A stretch of DNA of 64,000 nucleotides. Source: Microbacterium mangrovi. GTDB taxonomy: Bacteria > Actinomycetota > Actinomycetes > Actinomycetales > Microbacteriaceae. The stretch covers positions 1-64,000 of the forward strand of contig NZ_JTDK01000015.1 of NCBI RefSeq assembly GCF_000802305.1, given 5' to 3'. A program made the translations under genes and the position numbers. Below are positions 50,679-59,037 of this stretch, piece by piece. The notes beneath the pieces are model-generated. The model made no database searches. It saw only the letters and a list, made by a program, of their open reading frames with translations, and was not told the DNA's origin. Every line of letters starts with the position of its first letter. The stretch's first letter is position 1.

Positions 50679-51480
50679 AGCAGAAGCCGGCAACGGCAGC
50701 GGCGCGACCGCCGTGGCGGAACACGAAGTGGTTCTGAGGGCGGTCGGTATCCGCAAGCAGTACGGACACGTCGTCGCAGTGCGCGACAGCGACTTCGAGC
50801 TCCGGCGCGGGGAGATCCTGTCGGTGATCGGAGACAACGGCGCGGGCAAGTCGTCGCTCATCAAGGTGCTCTCGGGAGACGTCGTCCCGGACTCGGGGCA
50901 GATCTTCCTCAATGGCACGGAGGTCTCGTTCAAGAGCCCGAAGGACGCGCAGCGCGCGGGCATCGAGACCGTCTACCAGGATCTCGCGATGGTGCCCGAG
51001 CTCGACATCGCCTCGAACCTCTACCTCGGACGCGAGAAGCGGTATCGCGGCGGGCTCGGCTCTGTGCTGCGGATGCTGGACAGCCGCACGATGCAAAAGC
51101 ACGCCCAGGCGAGCCTGGACGAACTGGGGATCTCGACCCTGCAGTCGATCACGCAGCGGGTGGAGACGCTGTCCGGCGGGCAGCGGCAGACCGTGGCGGT
51201 CGCCCGCGCGGCGATCTTCGGCACGAACGTGGTGATCATGGACGAGCCCACCGCCGCTCTCGGCGTCCGCGAGACGAAGGGCGTGCTCGACCTGATCCGC
51301 AGCATCCGCGATGCCGGCCGGTCTGTGGTGCTCATCAGCCACGACATCCCGTCCGTCTACGAGATCTCCGACCACATCCACGTCCACCGGCTCGGGCGCC
51401 GCATCGCGCTGCGCACGCCGGGCGACCAGTCGATGAACGACCTGGTCGGCGTCATGACCGGGGCGCTGCCGCCGGACTGA
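50671..51480 (+). CDS. Sugar ABC importer ATP-binding protein (second CUT2 importer)
   Basis: A 269-residue single-domain ATPase, again unlike the double-domain RbsA. GDNGAGKSS (Walker A, about 61-69), ETLSGGQRQTVAVARA signature, IMDEPTAALG Walker B and ISHDIPS switch are all present. The TTG at 50671 is chosen over the in-frame TTG at 50641 because GGAGAG lies just before it and it overlaps the permease stop by 8 bp. It completes the importer; the cupin isomerase follows. Confidence 0.9.
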   Translation: MPEAEAGNGSGATAVAEHEVVLRAVGIRKQYGHVVAVRDSDFELRRGEILSVIGDNGAGKSSLIKVLSGDVVPDSGQIFLNGTEVSFKSPKDAQRAGIETVYQDLAMVPELDIASNLYLGREKRYRGGLGSVLRMLDSRTMQKHAQASLDELGISTLQSITQRVETLSGGQRQTVAVARAAIFGTNVVIMDEPTAALGVRETKGVLDLIRSIRDAGRSVVLISHDIPSVYEISDHIHVHRLGRRIALRTPGDQSMNDLVGVMTGALPPD

Positions 51481-51521
51481 CCCGGCGCGACCCCTTACAC
51501 CACACATCCGAAGGAGAAACC

Positions 51522-52136
51522 GTGACCACTCACCCCGTCGTCGACACCCCCGTCCTGCTCGAGATCGCCCGGGAGGGCGGGATCGAGGGACGCAGCCGCC
51601 GCTACGAGAAGCGATTGGGGGACATGGCCGGCGTCTATCGCGACGCGGACGCCTGGGAGGCCGCCGTCGCCGAGCACGGCGCGGATCGCCTCGAGTACTG
51701 GGTCGACGACCACCGCTACCAGGAGGGCCCGGGGGCTCTCATCGTCGGCACCAGCACAGTGCTGCCCGGCCGCATGGGCGACGAGTTCGCGCTCACCCGC
51801 GGGCACATCCACGAGGTCTCGGACCGTGCCGAGCTCTACTACTGCCTGAGCGGGCGCGGGGTGATGCTCATGGACACCGTCGACGGGCAGTCGTCCGCGA
51901 TCGAGCTCACCCCGGGCAAGGCGGTGGACGTCCCCGGTCACTGGGTGCACCGCAGTGTGAACATCGGCGACGAACCATTCGTCACGCTGTTCTGCTACGC
52001 GGCGGATGCCGGCCAGGACTACCAGGTGATCTCCGACGCCGGCGGCATGAAGAATATCGTCGTGGCCGACGGAGATGGTTGGGCGCTCGTGCCCAACCCG
52101 GACCACCGCGGCTATCGCGTGCACGCGGGGGAGTGA
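51522..52136 (+). CDS. Cupin-type glucose-6-phosphate isomerase
   Basis: A 204-residue cupin phosphoglucose isomerase, the archaeal-type enzyme unrelated to the usual Pgi. The metal-binding LTRGHIHE (H95, H97) with ELYYCLSGRG (E104) and the later GHWVHRS His build the metal site. It interconverts glucose-6-phosphate (or a related aldose phosphate) and the ketose phosphate. Starts at GTG with a GAAGGAG ribosome site, 41 bp after the ATPase, so it is in the operon. It may act on a non-glucose sugar phosphate. Confidence 0.85.
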   Translation: MTTHPVVDTPVLLEIAREGGIEGRSRRYEKRLGDMAGVYRDADAWEAAVAEHGADRLEYWVDDHRYQEGPGALIVGTSTVLPGRMGDEFALTRGHIHEVSDRAELYYCLSGRGVMLMDTVDGQSSAIELTPGKAVDVPGHWVHRSVNIGDEPFVTLFCYAADAGQDYQVISDAGGMKNIVVADGDGWALVPNPDHRGYRVHAGE

Positions 52137-52141
52137 GTCCT

Positions 52142-53203
52142 GTGCAGCCCGCGGAGACGGCGACCACCGTCGAGGCGCCCACCCGCATGCGGGGCATCCA
52201 GCTCGCCGGCGACCGCGCGGTGCGCCTCGCCGAGCTGGATGTCCCGCCGCGGGGACCGAGCGAGGCACTGGTGAGGATCACCATGTCGGCGGTGTGCGGC
52301 AGTGATCTGCCTCATTACCGCGCGCCGGCGGGCGATCTCGGGCGCCGCGCGCACATCGTCCCGGGGCACGAACCGGTCGGGTTCGTGGTCGAAGCGGCGC
52401 CCGGCGGGGTGCCGGCGGGCACCCGCGTGCTCGTCTACCACCACAGCGGGGAGGGCCGGTGCGAGCACTGCGCGGCCGGGGAGCCGATGTTCTGTGCGGG
52501 GCGTGAGACCCTCGGGAATCACCGGCACGGGGCGGATGCCGAATGGCTCGTTGCGCCGGACGTCTCGCTCGTGCCGCTGCCGGACGACATCGACGACGCG
52601 CTCGCCGCGCTCATCGCCTGCAACTTCGGCACCGCGTTCGCAGGCCTGCGTAAGAGCGGTGCTCGGGTGGGCGATCGCGTGGTGGTGACGGGGCTCGGGG
52701 CGGTCGGCCTCTGCGTCGTCATCGCGGCCGTCGCTGCGGGATGCCGTGTGATCGCGGTCGATCCGATCCCAGAGCGGCGGGACTTCGCGCGCGAGCTCGG
52801 CGCCGCGATCGCGGTGGATCCGACCGCGGCGGACCCGGTCGCGGCGATCCGTGCCGCCACGGAGGGCGAGGGGGCGGAGATCGTGATCGAATGCTCGGCG
52901 AACGCCGGCGCGCAGCGCCAGGCGACCGAGGCGGTGCGCCCGCACGGCACGGTGCTGCTCATCGGGTCGAACAGCTCGATGGAGATCGACCCTGGAGTCG
53001 ATCTCATCCGCAAAGAGGTGCGGGTGCTCGGGACTTGGATCTTCAAGCGCCATGAGATCCCGGCGATCTTCCGAGCCGCCCGCGGGATGCCGGACCTACG
53101 CCGCCTGCTCGGAGAGTCCTACCCGGCGAGTGACGCGCAGCGCGCCTTCGCCGCAGTCGACCGGGGCGAGGTCGTCGGCAAGGTGCTCATCGACTGGCGC
53201 TGA
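52142..53203 (+). CDS. Zinc-type alcohol dehydrogenase (MDR)
   Basis: A 353-residue medium-chain dehydrogenase. AVCGSDLPHY supplies the first zinc ligand Cys, PGHEPVGFVVE the His-Glu, and the structural cysteines lie in GRCEHCAAGEPMFC. VVVTGLGAVGLCVVIAA is the cofactor site. It would oxidise a sugar alcohol or sugar. GTG at 52142 has GGGGGAG upstream; an ATG at 52187 is a shorter alternative. It is the last gene of the importer operon, before a strong terminator. Confidence 0.87.
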   Translation: MQPAETATTVEAPTRMRGIQLAGDRAVRLAELDVPPRGPSEALVRITMSAVCGSDLPHYRAPAGDLGRRAHIVPGHEPVGFVVEAAPGGVPAGTRVLVYHHSGEGRCEHCAAGEPMFCAGRETLGNHRHGADAEWLVAPDVSLVPLPDDIDDALAALIACNFGTAFAGLRKSGARVGDRVVVTGLGAVGLCVVIAAVAAGCRVIAVDPIPERRDFARELGAAIAVDPTAADPVAAIRAATEGEGAEIVIECSANAGAQRQATEAVRPHGTVLLIGSNSSMEIDPGVDLIRKEVRVLGTWIFKRHEIPAIFRAARGMPDLRRLLGESYPASDAQRAFAAVDRGEVVGKVLIDWR

Positions 53204-53218
53204 TCCGCCGCCGCGACC

Positions 53219-53260
53219 GACCGCCGCACCCGTCCTCGACGGGTGCGGCGGTCAGTTTTT
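53219..53260 (+). terminator. Strong intrinsic terminator
   Basis: A perfect 14-bp stem (53219-53232 with 53240-53253), 7-base loop and a T5 run (AGTTTTT to 53260), 15 bp after the MDR stop. It closes the 48.5-53.2 kb operon. Confidence 0.92.
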
Positions 53261-53282
53261 CCGTCGGAGCCATCAATAGAGA

Positions 53283-53300
53283 AGAAATTTCTGTTATGGT
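53283..53300 (+). promoter_or_regulatory. Promoter region with AGAAATTTCT palindrome
   Basis: AGAAATTTCT (53283-53292) is a perfect palindrome directly upstream of a TATGGT -10-like element (53295-53300). Related sites lie at 58967-58981 and 60922-60931, so it is a candidate operator for the RpiR gene at 56454. Confidence 0.6.
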
Positions 53301-53394
53301 GAGACCACCTCGGAAACTCCCCTCACAGGCGAGGCGGCTCCGCCGATCCGAGCGACAGAGACAGCACAGGTCCCACGAACGAGAGGAGCACCCG

Positions 53395-54231
53395 ATGGTG
53401 CCCGACTACCTGCCCCGTCCGGGCGACGCCCTCGTCGGAAAGGTCGCGCTGGTCACGGGCGCCGCCTCCGGCATCGGAGAGGCGGTCGTGCGCGAGTACG
53501 CCGCGAACGGCGCCCGCGTCGCGATGATCGACACCGACGCTGCGCGGCTGCGCGAGGTCGCCGCCGACATCCGCGAGCGCGGGGGCGACGTCGTCGACAC
53601 CGTGGCGGACGTCGTGTCGGAGGACGCCGTTCGGGCGTTCTTCGCCGAGACCGTCCAGCGCTGGGGGCGCCTCGACATCCTGGTCAACAGCGCCGGCCGC
53701 GACTCGCTCGCGCCGCCGGTGACGCAGGTCACCCTCGAAGAGTGGAACAAGACGATCGGCCCGAACCTGACCGGCGTGTTCCTCTGCTGCCGCGAGGCGT
53801 TCCTCATCATGGAGACGCAGGAGAGCGGCGGCCGGATCATCAACATGGGGTCGTCGTCGACCCGGGTGGCATCCGGTCCCGGCCACAGCCCCTACCGCGC
53901 GAGCAAGCACGGCATGCTCGGCTTCTCGAAGAACATCCTGCTGGAAGGCGTCGACAAGAACATCGGCGTGACCGTGCTCAACCCCTCGCACGTGCGCACG
54001 CCGATGACCGAGATCATCGACCAGGGCCTCTACGACGGTGACCTGCCCGCCTACACCGACGGGTGGCTCGACGAGAAGGAGATCGAGGAGGGGATCGCGG
54101 CCAGCTGCATCGACGTCTCCAACGTCGCCGAGGCGGCCCTGTACATCGCGACCCGCACGCCGGACGTCACCATCCCGACGTTCTCGCTGTACCCCACGCA
54201 CAAGGCGCACCGCTACGGGATGGAGGTCTGA
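53395..54231 (+). CDS. SDR family oxidoreductase
   Basis: A 278-residue short-chain dehydrogenase. VALVTGAASGIGEAVV (about 17-32) binds the cofactor, ILVNSAGRDS and NMGSSSTR lead to the catalytic YRASKHG. The C-terminal region is longer than usual (DEKEIEEG...YPTHKAHRYG), seen in sorbitol/sorbosone-type members. The ATG at 53395 has a GAGGAG ribosome site; an upstream in-frame extension lies in the promoter. First gene of a three-dehydrogenase operon. Confidence 0.85.
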   Translation: MVPDYLPRPGDALVGKVALVTGAASGIGEAVVREYAANGARVAMIDTDAARLREVAADIRERGGDVVDTVADVVSEDAVRAFFAETVQRWGRLDILVNSAGRDSLAPPVTQVTLEEWNKTIGPNLTGVFLCCREAFLIMETQESGGRIINMGSSSTRVASGPGHSPYRASKHGMLGFSKNILLEGVDKNIGVTVLNPSHVRTPMTEIIDQGLYDGDLPAYTDGWLDEKEIEEGIAASCIDVSNVAEAALYIATRTPDVTIPTFSLYPTHKAHRYGMEV

Positions 54232-54233
54232 CC

Positions 54234-55334
54234 GTGAAAGCGGCGGTCCTCCACGGCATCCGGGACATCCGGATCGAAGACGTCCCGCTCCCCGAGCCGG
54301 TGGGCGTCGCCGCCACCCTCGTGCGCATTGACGCCGTCGGGGTGTGCGGATCGGACGTGCTGCGCTTCAGCGTCGGCAAGGGCTACGGGTTCCCCCTCGT
54401 GCTCGGGCACGAGATGTCCGGCACCCTCGCCGAGGACTCGCCGTCCGGGCGGCTGAAGGCGGGCACCCGGGTGGCGATCTTCCCGTGCATCCCGAACCCC
54501 GACGACCCCATGACCGAGATCGGCGAGTTCACGCTCGGCACCGGATACGACTACTTCGGCTCCCGCCGCGACGGCGGCCTGGAGGAGTACCTCCGGGTGC
54601 CGGAGCGCAACCTGTTCCCGTTGCGCGACGACATGGGCCTGCTCGAGGGCGCGATGGTGGAACCCGCCGGAGTGGCGCTGCACGCCGTGCGCAAGGCCCC
54701 CGTTCCGGCCAACGCGTCGGCGCTCGTCATCGGAGCCGGCCCCATCGGGATGCTCGCCGCCCAGTGGCTGCGGGTGCTCGGAGTCACCCGGGTGATCGTG
54801 GCCGATGTCGACGATCGCAAGCGCCGCCTCGCGGAGCGCCTCGGGTTCGAGACGATCGATGCGGCGGCGGGACCCTCCGACGAGCAGGTGCTCGAACGCA
54901 CCGGCGGTCGCGGGGTCGACATCGCCGTCGAGGCGAGCGGACTCGCCCTCACCTTCGTGCAGGCGATCAACGCCGCCGCGCACTCCGGCCACGTCATCCT
55001 CCTCGGCGACCTGCGCGACGACGCCGTTCTCGCGAAGGAGACGGTGTCGCGCATCCTCCGTCGCGAGCTCGTGCTGCACGGCACCTGGAACGCGAAGATC
55101 GCCCCGCGCGATCACAGCGACTGGGACATGGTCATCGCGCATCTCGGGCGCGACGTGGCGGGCGCCGACCTCATCAGTCACGTCATCGACATCGACGACG
55201 CGCAGCAGGCGTTCACCGATCTCGCCGATCGGGCGCAGTGGTCGAACAAGTCGATGTTCGCGGTGTCCGAAGCGGCCCTCGCGGAGGGTGCACGCATCCT
55301 CGCCGAATCGTTCTCGGCGGAGGTGCCGGCATGA
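54234..55334 (+). CDS. Zinc-type polyol dehydrogenase (MDR)
   Basis: A 366-residue medium-chain dehydrogenase resembling galactitol-1-phosphate or sorbitol dehydrogenases. GVCGSDVLRF and LGHEMSGTL give the zinc ligands; the structural four-Cys loop is not apparent (IPNPDDPMTEIGEFTLGTGYDYFG instead), as in some polyol phosphate dehydrogenases. VIGAGPIGMLAAQWLRVLG is the cofactor site. Starts at GTG with a GGAGG ribosome site, 2 bp after the SDR stop, and overlaps the next gene. Confidence 0.85.
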   Translation: MKAAVLHGIRDIRIEDVPLPEPVGVAATLVRIDAVGVCGSDVLRFSVGKGYGFPLVLGHEMSGTLAEDSPSGRLKAGTRVAIFPCIPNPDDPMTEIGEFTLGTGYDYFGSRRDGGLEEYLRVPERNLFPLRDDMGLLEGAMVEPAGVALHAVRKAPVPANASALVIGAGPIGMLAAQWLRVLGVTRVIVADVDDRKRRLAERLGFETIDAAAGPSDEQVLERTGGRGVDIAVEASGLALTFVQAINAAAHSGHVILLGDLRDDAVLAKETVSRILRRELVLHGTWNAKIAPRDHSDWDMVIAHLGRDVAGADLISHVIDIDDAQQAFTDLADRAQWSNKSMFAVSEAALAEGARILAESFSAEVPA

Positions 55335-56374
55335 GGGCGGCGGTGTTCCGCGAGCCCGGGGTCATCGAGATCGACGACATCCCGGTGCCCGTGATCGGCA
55401 GCGACGAGGTACTGGTGCGCGTCCGTGCCGCGAGCATCTGCGGGACCGATCTGCGCATCATGAAGCACGGCCACTTCCGGCTTCCCGCGGGGCAGCATCG
55501 CGTTCTCGGCCACGAGGTCGCCGGCGAGATCGCGGAGGCCGGCAGCGAGGTGCGCGGCTTCGCCGTCGGCGACCGCGTCTCGGTCGTGCCCAACGTGGGA
55601 TGCGGCCGGTGCCGCATGTGCCGGCGCGGGCTGAATAATCTGTGCCCCGACTACGAGGCCTTCGGCATCACGATGGACGGCGGCTTCGAGGAGTACATGC
55701 GGGTGCCTGCGGCGGCGATCGCGCGCGGCAACCTCATGCACGTGCCGGATGTGCTGTCGTTCGAGGAGGCGGCGATCCTGGAGCCGATGTCGTGCTGCCT
55801 GCACGGCCAGCGCAAGGTCGACCTGCAGCCGGACGACGTCGTGGTCATCGTCGGGGCCGGCCCGATCGGGTGCTTCCATGCCCTCCTGGCGAAGCAGCAG
55901 GGCGTGCAGACCGTGATCGTCTCGAACACCCGCCAGCCACGCCTGGAGATCGCGCGCCGGATGGGTGCCGACATCACGATCAACATCTCCGAGCAGGACC
56001 TCCACGAGGAGGTCCTGCGCATCACCGACGGCGAGGGCGCGGACGTCGTCATCACGTGCGTGTCGAAGCCCGACGTGATCGCCGGCGCGAGCGATCTCAT
56101 CGGCCGCCTCGGCCGCATCAACGTGTTCTCCGGGCTCGGCGACCAGGCGCGGCCCGCCATCGACGTCAACTCGCTGCACTACCTGGAGCAGACCGTCACC
56201 GGGACCACCGGCTCGAGCGTGCGCGACTACGCCGACGTCCTCGCGATGGCAGCGTCGCCGAACGTCGACCTGTCTCCGGTCATCACCGATCGGTTCCCGC
56301 TGGAGGACATCCGTGCGGCGATGGCGCAGTCCGCCTCGGGGACCGGCATGAAGTCGGTCATCCTCTTCGACTGA
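55331..56374 (+). CDS. Zinc-type alcohol dehydrogenase (MDR)
   Basis: A 347-residue medium-chain dehydrogenase. SICGTDLRIM and LGHEVAGEI form the catalytic zinc site; CGRCRMCRRGLNNLC is a complete structural zinc lobe. VVIVGAGPIGCFHALLAKQQG binds NAD(P). It differs from its neighbour mainly in having the lobe. The ATG overlaps the preceding stop by ATGA, and it ends the operon before the RpiR gene. Two related dehydrogenases in tandem suggest two successive oxidations or a broad polyol range. Confidence 0.86.
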   Translation: MRAAVFREPGVIEIDDIPVPVIGSDEVLVRVRAASICGTDLRIMKHGHFRLPAGQHRVLGHEVAGEIAEAGSEVRGFAVGDRVSVVPNVGCGRCRMCRRGLNNLCPDYEAFGITMDGGFEEYMRVPAAAIARGNLMHVPDVLSFEEAAILEPMSCCLHGQRKVDLQPDDVVVIVGAGPIGCFHALLAKQQGVQTVIVSNTRQPRLEIARRMGADITINISEQDLHEEVLRITDGEGADVVITCVSKPDVIAGASDLIGRLGRINVFSGLGDQARPAIDVNSLHYLEQTVTGTTGSSVRDYADVLAMAASPNVDLSPVITDRFPLEDIRAAMAQSASGTGMKSVILFD

Positions 56375-56441
56375 CATGGCGATGCCGAACAGGGGGAGGG
56401 CCGCGCGCACCGCATTGCCGGGGGCGCGGCCCTCCCCGGCA

Positions 56442-56454
56442 TACAATCGACCCG
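56442..56454 (+). promoter_or_regulatory. Leaderless promoter of the second RpiR gene
   Basis: TACAAT (56442-56447) is a near-consensus -10. The expected start, about 7 bases later, coincides with the GTG at 56454. No good -35 is seen at the standard distance. Confidence 0.65.
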
Positions 56455-57350
56455 TGACAGACGAGACCACCGGGACGAATCTGCTGCATCAGATCTCTCG
56501 GCGCGCAAGCTCGATGAGCCCCGCCCTGCGCGGCGTCGCCGAGGTGATCCTCGCTGATCCCGAGGCTGCGCAGGCGATGTCGATCACCGAACTCGCGAAC
56601 CGCGCCGGAGTCGCCGATTCCACGGTCTCGCGGTTCCTGCGTGATCTCGACCTCGACGGCTACAACCAGCTGCGGCTCGGAATCGCCCAGGCGATCTACT
56701 CGCGTCCGGTCTCGACGGCCGGATCCTCCGGGTGGGTGTACGAGGGCATCCTCAAGGACGACCCGCAGCCCGCGGTGGTCGAGAAGGTGCTGCACGGCAG
56801 CATCGAGGCGCTGACCCGCACCGCGGAGCGCATCGACCCGCTGACCCTCAGCGCCGTGGTCGACCGCATCCACGGAGCATCCTCGCTGTACTTCGCCGCG
56901 ATGGGTTCGTCGGCGACCATCGCGGAGAGCGCCGTGCTTCGCTTCACGCGTGCCGGAAAGAGCTGCGCGTTCTTCCGCGACCAGGCCGCCCAGTCCATGG
57001 GAGCCGCGACCCTCAAAGAGACCGACGTCCTCGTCGCGGTCAGCCACTCCGGGGACTCGACCCCGGTGCTGGCCACGGTCGAGATCGCGCGGTTCCACGG
57101 CGCGCACGTGGTGGCCCTGACCGCGACCGTCGACTCGCGTCTGGCCGAGCTCGCGGACACCGTGCTGCTCACCGCCGGCGCCGCGGCCAGCTCCGACGTG
57201 TACGGCGAGTCGGTGACCGCCAAGTGGGGGCAGCTGCTGGTCATCGACGTGCTCTACGCCAACTATGCGACGCGCTACTTCGACGAGACCGAGCCGTTCC
57301 TGCGGGAGAGCTACCAGTCGGCGATCCGGCCGACGCGGACGGGCGGCTGA
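56454..57350 (+). CDS. MurR/RpiR-family regulator (second)
   Basis: A 298-residue RpiR-type regulator. N-terminal HTH_6 (about 10-85, with EVILADPEAAQAMSITELANRAGVADSTVSRFLRDLDLDGYNQLRL) and a SIS domain from about 120 (YFAAMGSSATIAESAVLRF, VLVAVSHSGDSTPV). The GTG start fits a leaderless mRNA. The palindromes AGAAATTTCT at three promoters around it (53283, 58967 region, 60922) mark a likely regulon. It converges on the kinase gene with a bidirectional terminator between. Confidence 0.92.
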   Translation: MTDETTGTNLLHQISRRASSMSPALRGVAEVILADPEAAQAMSITELANRAGVADSTVSRFLRDLDLDGYNQLRLGIAQAIYSRPVSTAGSSGWVYEGILKDDPQPAVVEKVLHGSIEALTRTAERIDPLTLSAVVDRIHGASSLYFAAMGSSATIAESAVLRFTRAGKSCAFFRDQAAQSMGAATLKETDVLVAVSHSGDSTPVLATVEIARFHGAHVVALTATVDSRLAELADTVLLTAGAAASSDVYGESVTAKWGQLLVIDVLYANYATRYFDETEPFLRESYQSAIRPTRTGG

Positions 57351-57381
57351 CAGCATCCACTGAACGTGCGACGCCGACGAA

Positions 57382-57418
57382 ACGAGGGCGGGCCTGCATG
57401 CAGCAGGCCCGCCCTCGT
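57382..57418. terminator. Bidirectional terminator between RpiR and the FGGY kinase
   Basis: A 16-bp perfect stem (57382-57397 with 57403-57418) around a 5-base loop, placed between two convergent genes. No T-run is obvious on either side, but the stem is long. Confidence 0.78.
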
Positions 57419-57437
57419 CGTGTCCGGTGCTCCCGGG

Positions 57438-58937
57438 TCAGTGCTCGGCCCAGTCGAGCGACCGCGTGATGGCCTTGCGCCACCCGGCGTAGAGGTGGTC
57501 GCGGGTCGCGGCATCCATCTGCGGCGTGAACGTGCGCTCGATCTCGATGCATCCGCGCAGCTCGTCCTGCGAGGTCCAGAACCCGGTCGCGAGGCCGGCG
57601 AGGAACGCAGCACCGCGCGCGGTGGATTCGGTCACGATCGGGCGCTGGACGGGCACGCCGAGCTGGTCGGCCTGGAACTGCAGGTGGAAGTCGTTGATCG
57701 CGGCGCCGCCGTCGACGCGCAGCTCCGGCAGCGGGTTGCCGGACTCGGAGGTCATCGCGTCGATCACGTCGCGGTACGAGTAGCTCATCGACTCCAGGGC
57801 CGCGCGGACGATGTGAGCCCGGCTGGCGCCTGGGGTGAGGCCCATGAGCGCAGCGCGGGCGTACTGGTCCCAGTACGGGGAGGCGAGGCCGGTGAAGGCG
57901 GGAACGAAGTAGACGCCGGCGGTGTCCGGCACGGAGCGGGCGAGGTCGGCCGAGGTGGAGAGGTCGTCGATGATCCGCATCTCGTCGCGCAGCCACTTCA
58001 TCGGCACGCCGACGGCGAAGAAGACCCCTTCGAGGGCGTACTCGACGCGTCCGTCCAGGCCCCACGCGACGGTGGTGATGAGTCCGGCATCCGACAGCAC
58101 GGGCGTGGTGCCGGTGTTCATCATGACCGACCCGCCGGTGCCGTAGGTCGCCTTCACCGACCCCGGGGTGAAGCACGCCTGGCCGAAGAGGGCGGACTGC
58201 TGGTCGCCGGACGCGGAGGCGACCGGCAGCGCGGCGCCGAATCCGGCCGCCGCGCCGGTGCGGCCGTAGACCTCGCTGGATGGCCGCACTTCGGGGAGCA
58301 TCGCGCGGGGGACCCGGAGCAGTTCGAGGATGCGGTCGTCCCAGTCCAGCTCGTGGATGTTGAAGCACATCGACCGCGAGGCGTTGGAGTAGTCGGTGAC
58401 GTGCCGAGCACCGTCGGTGAGCTTCCAGATCAGCCACGAGTCGATCGTCCCGGCCAGCAGCTCGCCGCGCTCGGCGCGCTCGCGGGCGCCGGCGACGTGG
58501 TCGAGGATCCACGCGATCTTCGTGCCGGAGAAGTACGTGTCGATGGGCAGGCCGGTCGCCGCGCGGATCAGGTCCGCGTGGCCGGCGTCGCGCAGGGCGT
58601 CGCACGCGGCGGCCGTGCGGCGGTCCTGCCAGACGATCGCGTTGTGCACGGGGATGCCGGTCTCCCGGTCCCACACCACGGCGGTCTCGCGCTGGTTGGT
58701 GATGCCGATCGCGGCGACGTCCGTCGCGGCGACTCCGGACTCTCGCAGCACGCGGTGCGCGACCGCCAGCTGGGTCTCCCAGATGACCTCGGCATCGTGT
58801 TCGACCCAGCCCGGCTCGGGGTAGTGCTGGGCGAACTCGTCCTGGGCGATGTGGGTGATCGACCCGTCGCGGGCGAACAGGATCGCGCGAACGCTTCCGG
58901 TTCCGGCGTCCAGGGCCATGACGTGCGTCGTGCTCAT
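57438..58937 (-). CDS. Glycerol kinase-like FGGY kinase
   Basis: A 499-residue FGGY kinase, the length of glycerol kinase. ITNQRETAVVWDRETGIPV, AIVWQDRRTAAAC, ASGDQQSALFGQACF, YGTGGSVMMNTG and VDGGAAINDFHLQFQADQLG are GlpK-like. But the N-terminal phosphate loop reads DAGTGSVRAI instead of the usual DQGTTSSR, so another polyol substrate is possible. The ATG at 58937 is taken; a GTG 5 codons earlier sits closer to GAGGAAG. The surrounding polyol dehydrogenases fit a polyol kinase. Confidence 0.8.
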   Translation of the reverse strand: MSTTHVMALDAGTGSVRAILFARDGSITHIAQDEFAQHYPEPGWVEHDAEVIWETQLAVAHRVLRESGVAATDVAAIGITNQRETAVVWDRETGIPVHNAIVWQDRRTAAACDALRDAGHADLIRAATGLPIDTYFSGTKIAWILDHVAGARERAERGELLAGTIDSWLIWKLTDGARHVTDYSNASRSMCFNIHELDWDDRILELLRVPRAMLPEVRPSSEVYGRTGAAAGFGAALPVASASGDQQSALFGQACFTPGSVKATYGTGGSVMMNTGTTPVLSDAGLITTVAWGLDGRVEYALEGVFFAVGVPMKWLRDEMRIIDDLSTSADLARSVPDTAGVYFVPAFTGLASPYWDQYARAALMGLTPGASRAHIVRAALESMSYSYRDVIDAMTSESGNPLPELRVDGGAAINDFHLQFQADQLGVPVQRPIVTESTARGAAFLAGLATGFWTSQDELRGCIEIERTFTPQMDAATRDHLYAGWRKAITRSLDWAEH

Positions 58938-58966
58938 CTTCGATTCGTTCACTTCCTCGTGAGGGA

Positions 58967-58997
58967 TAGAAATAAATTCTACCGGACAGACTAATCT
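58967..58997. promoter_or_regulatory. Divergent promoter region with operator-like palindrome
   Basis: TAGAAATAAATTCTA (58967-58981) has arms TAGAA/TTCTA and resembles the AGAAATTTCT sites. A -10-like TAATCT (58992-58997) serves the plus-strand dehydrogenase. The region lies between the divergent kinase and dehydrogenase genes. Confidence 0.55.
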
Positions 58998-59037
58998 AGA
59001 AATGATTATTGATCCACCCCGACCATGGCGAGGGAAG

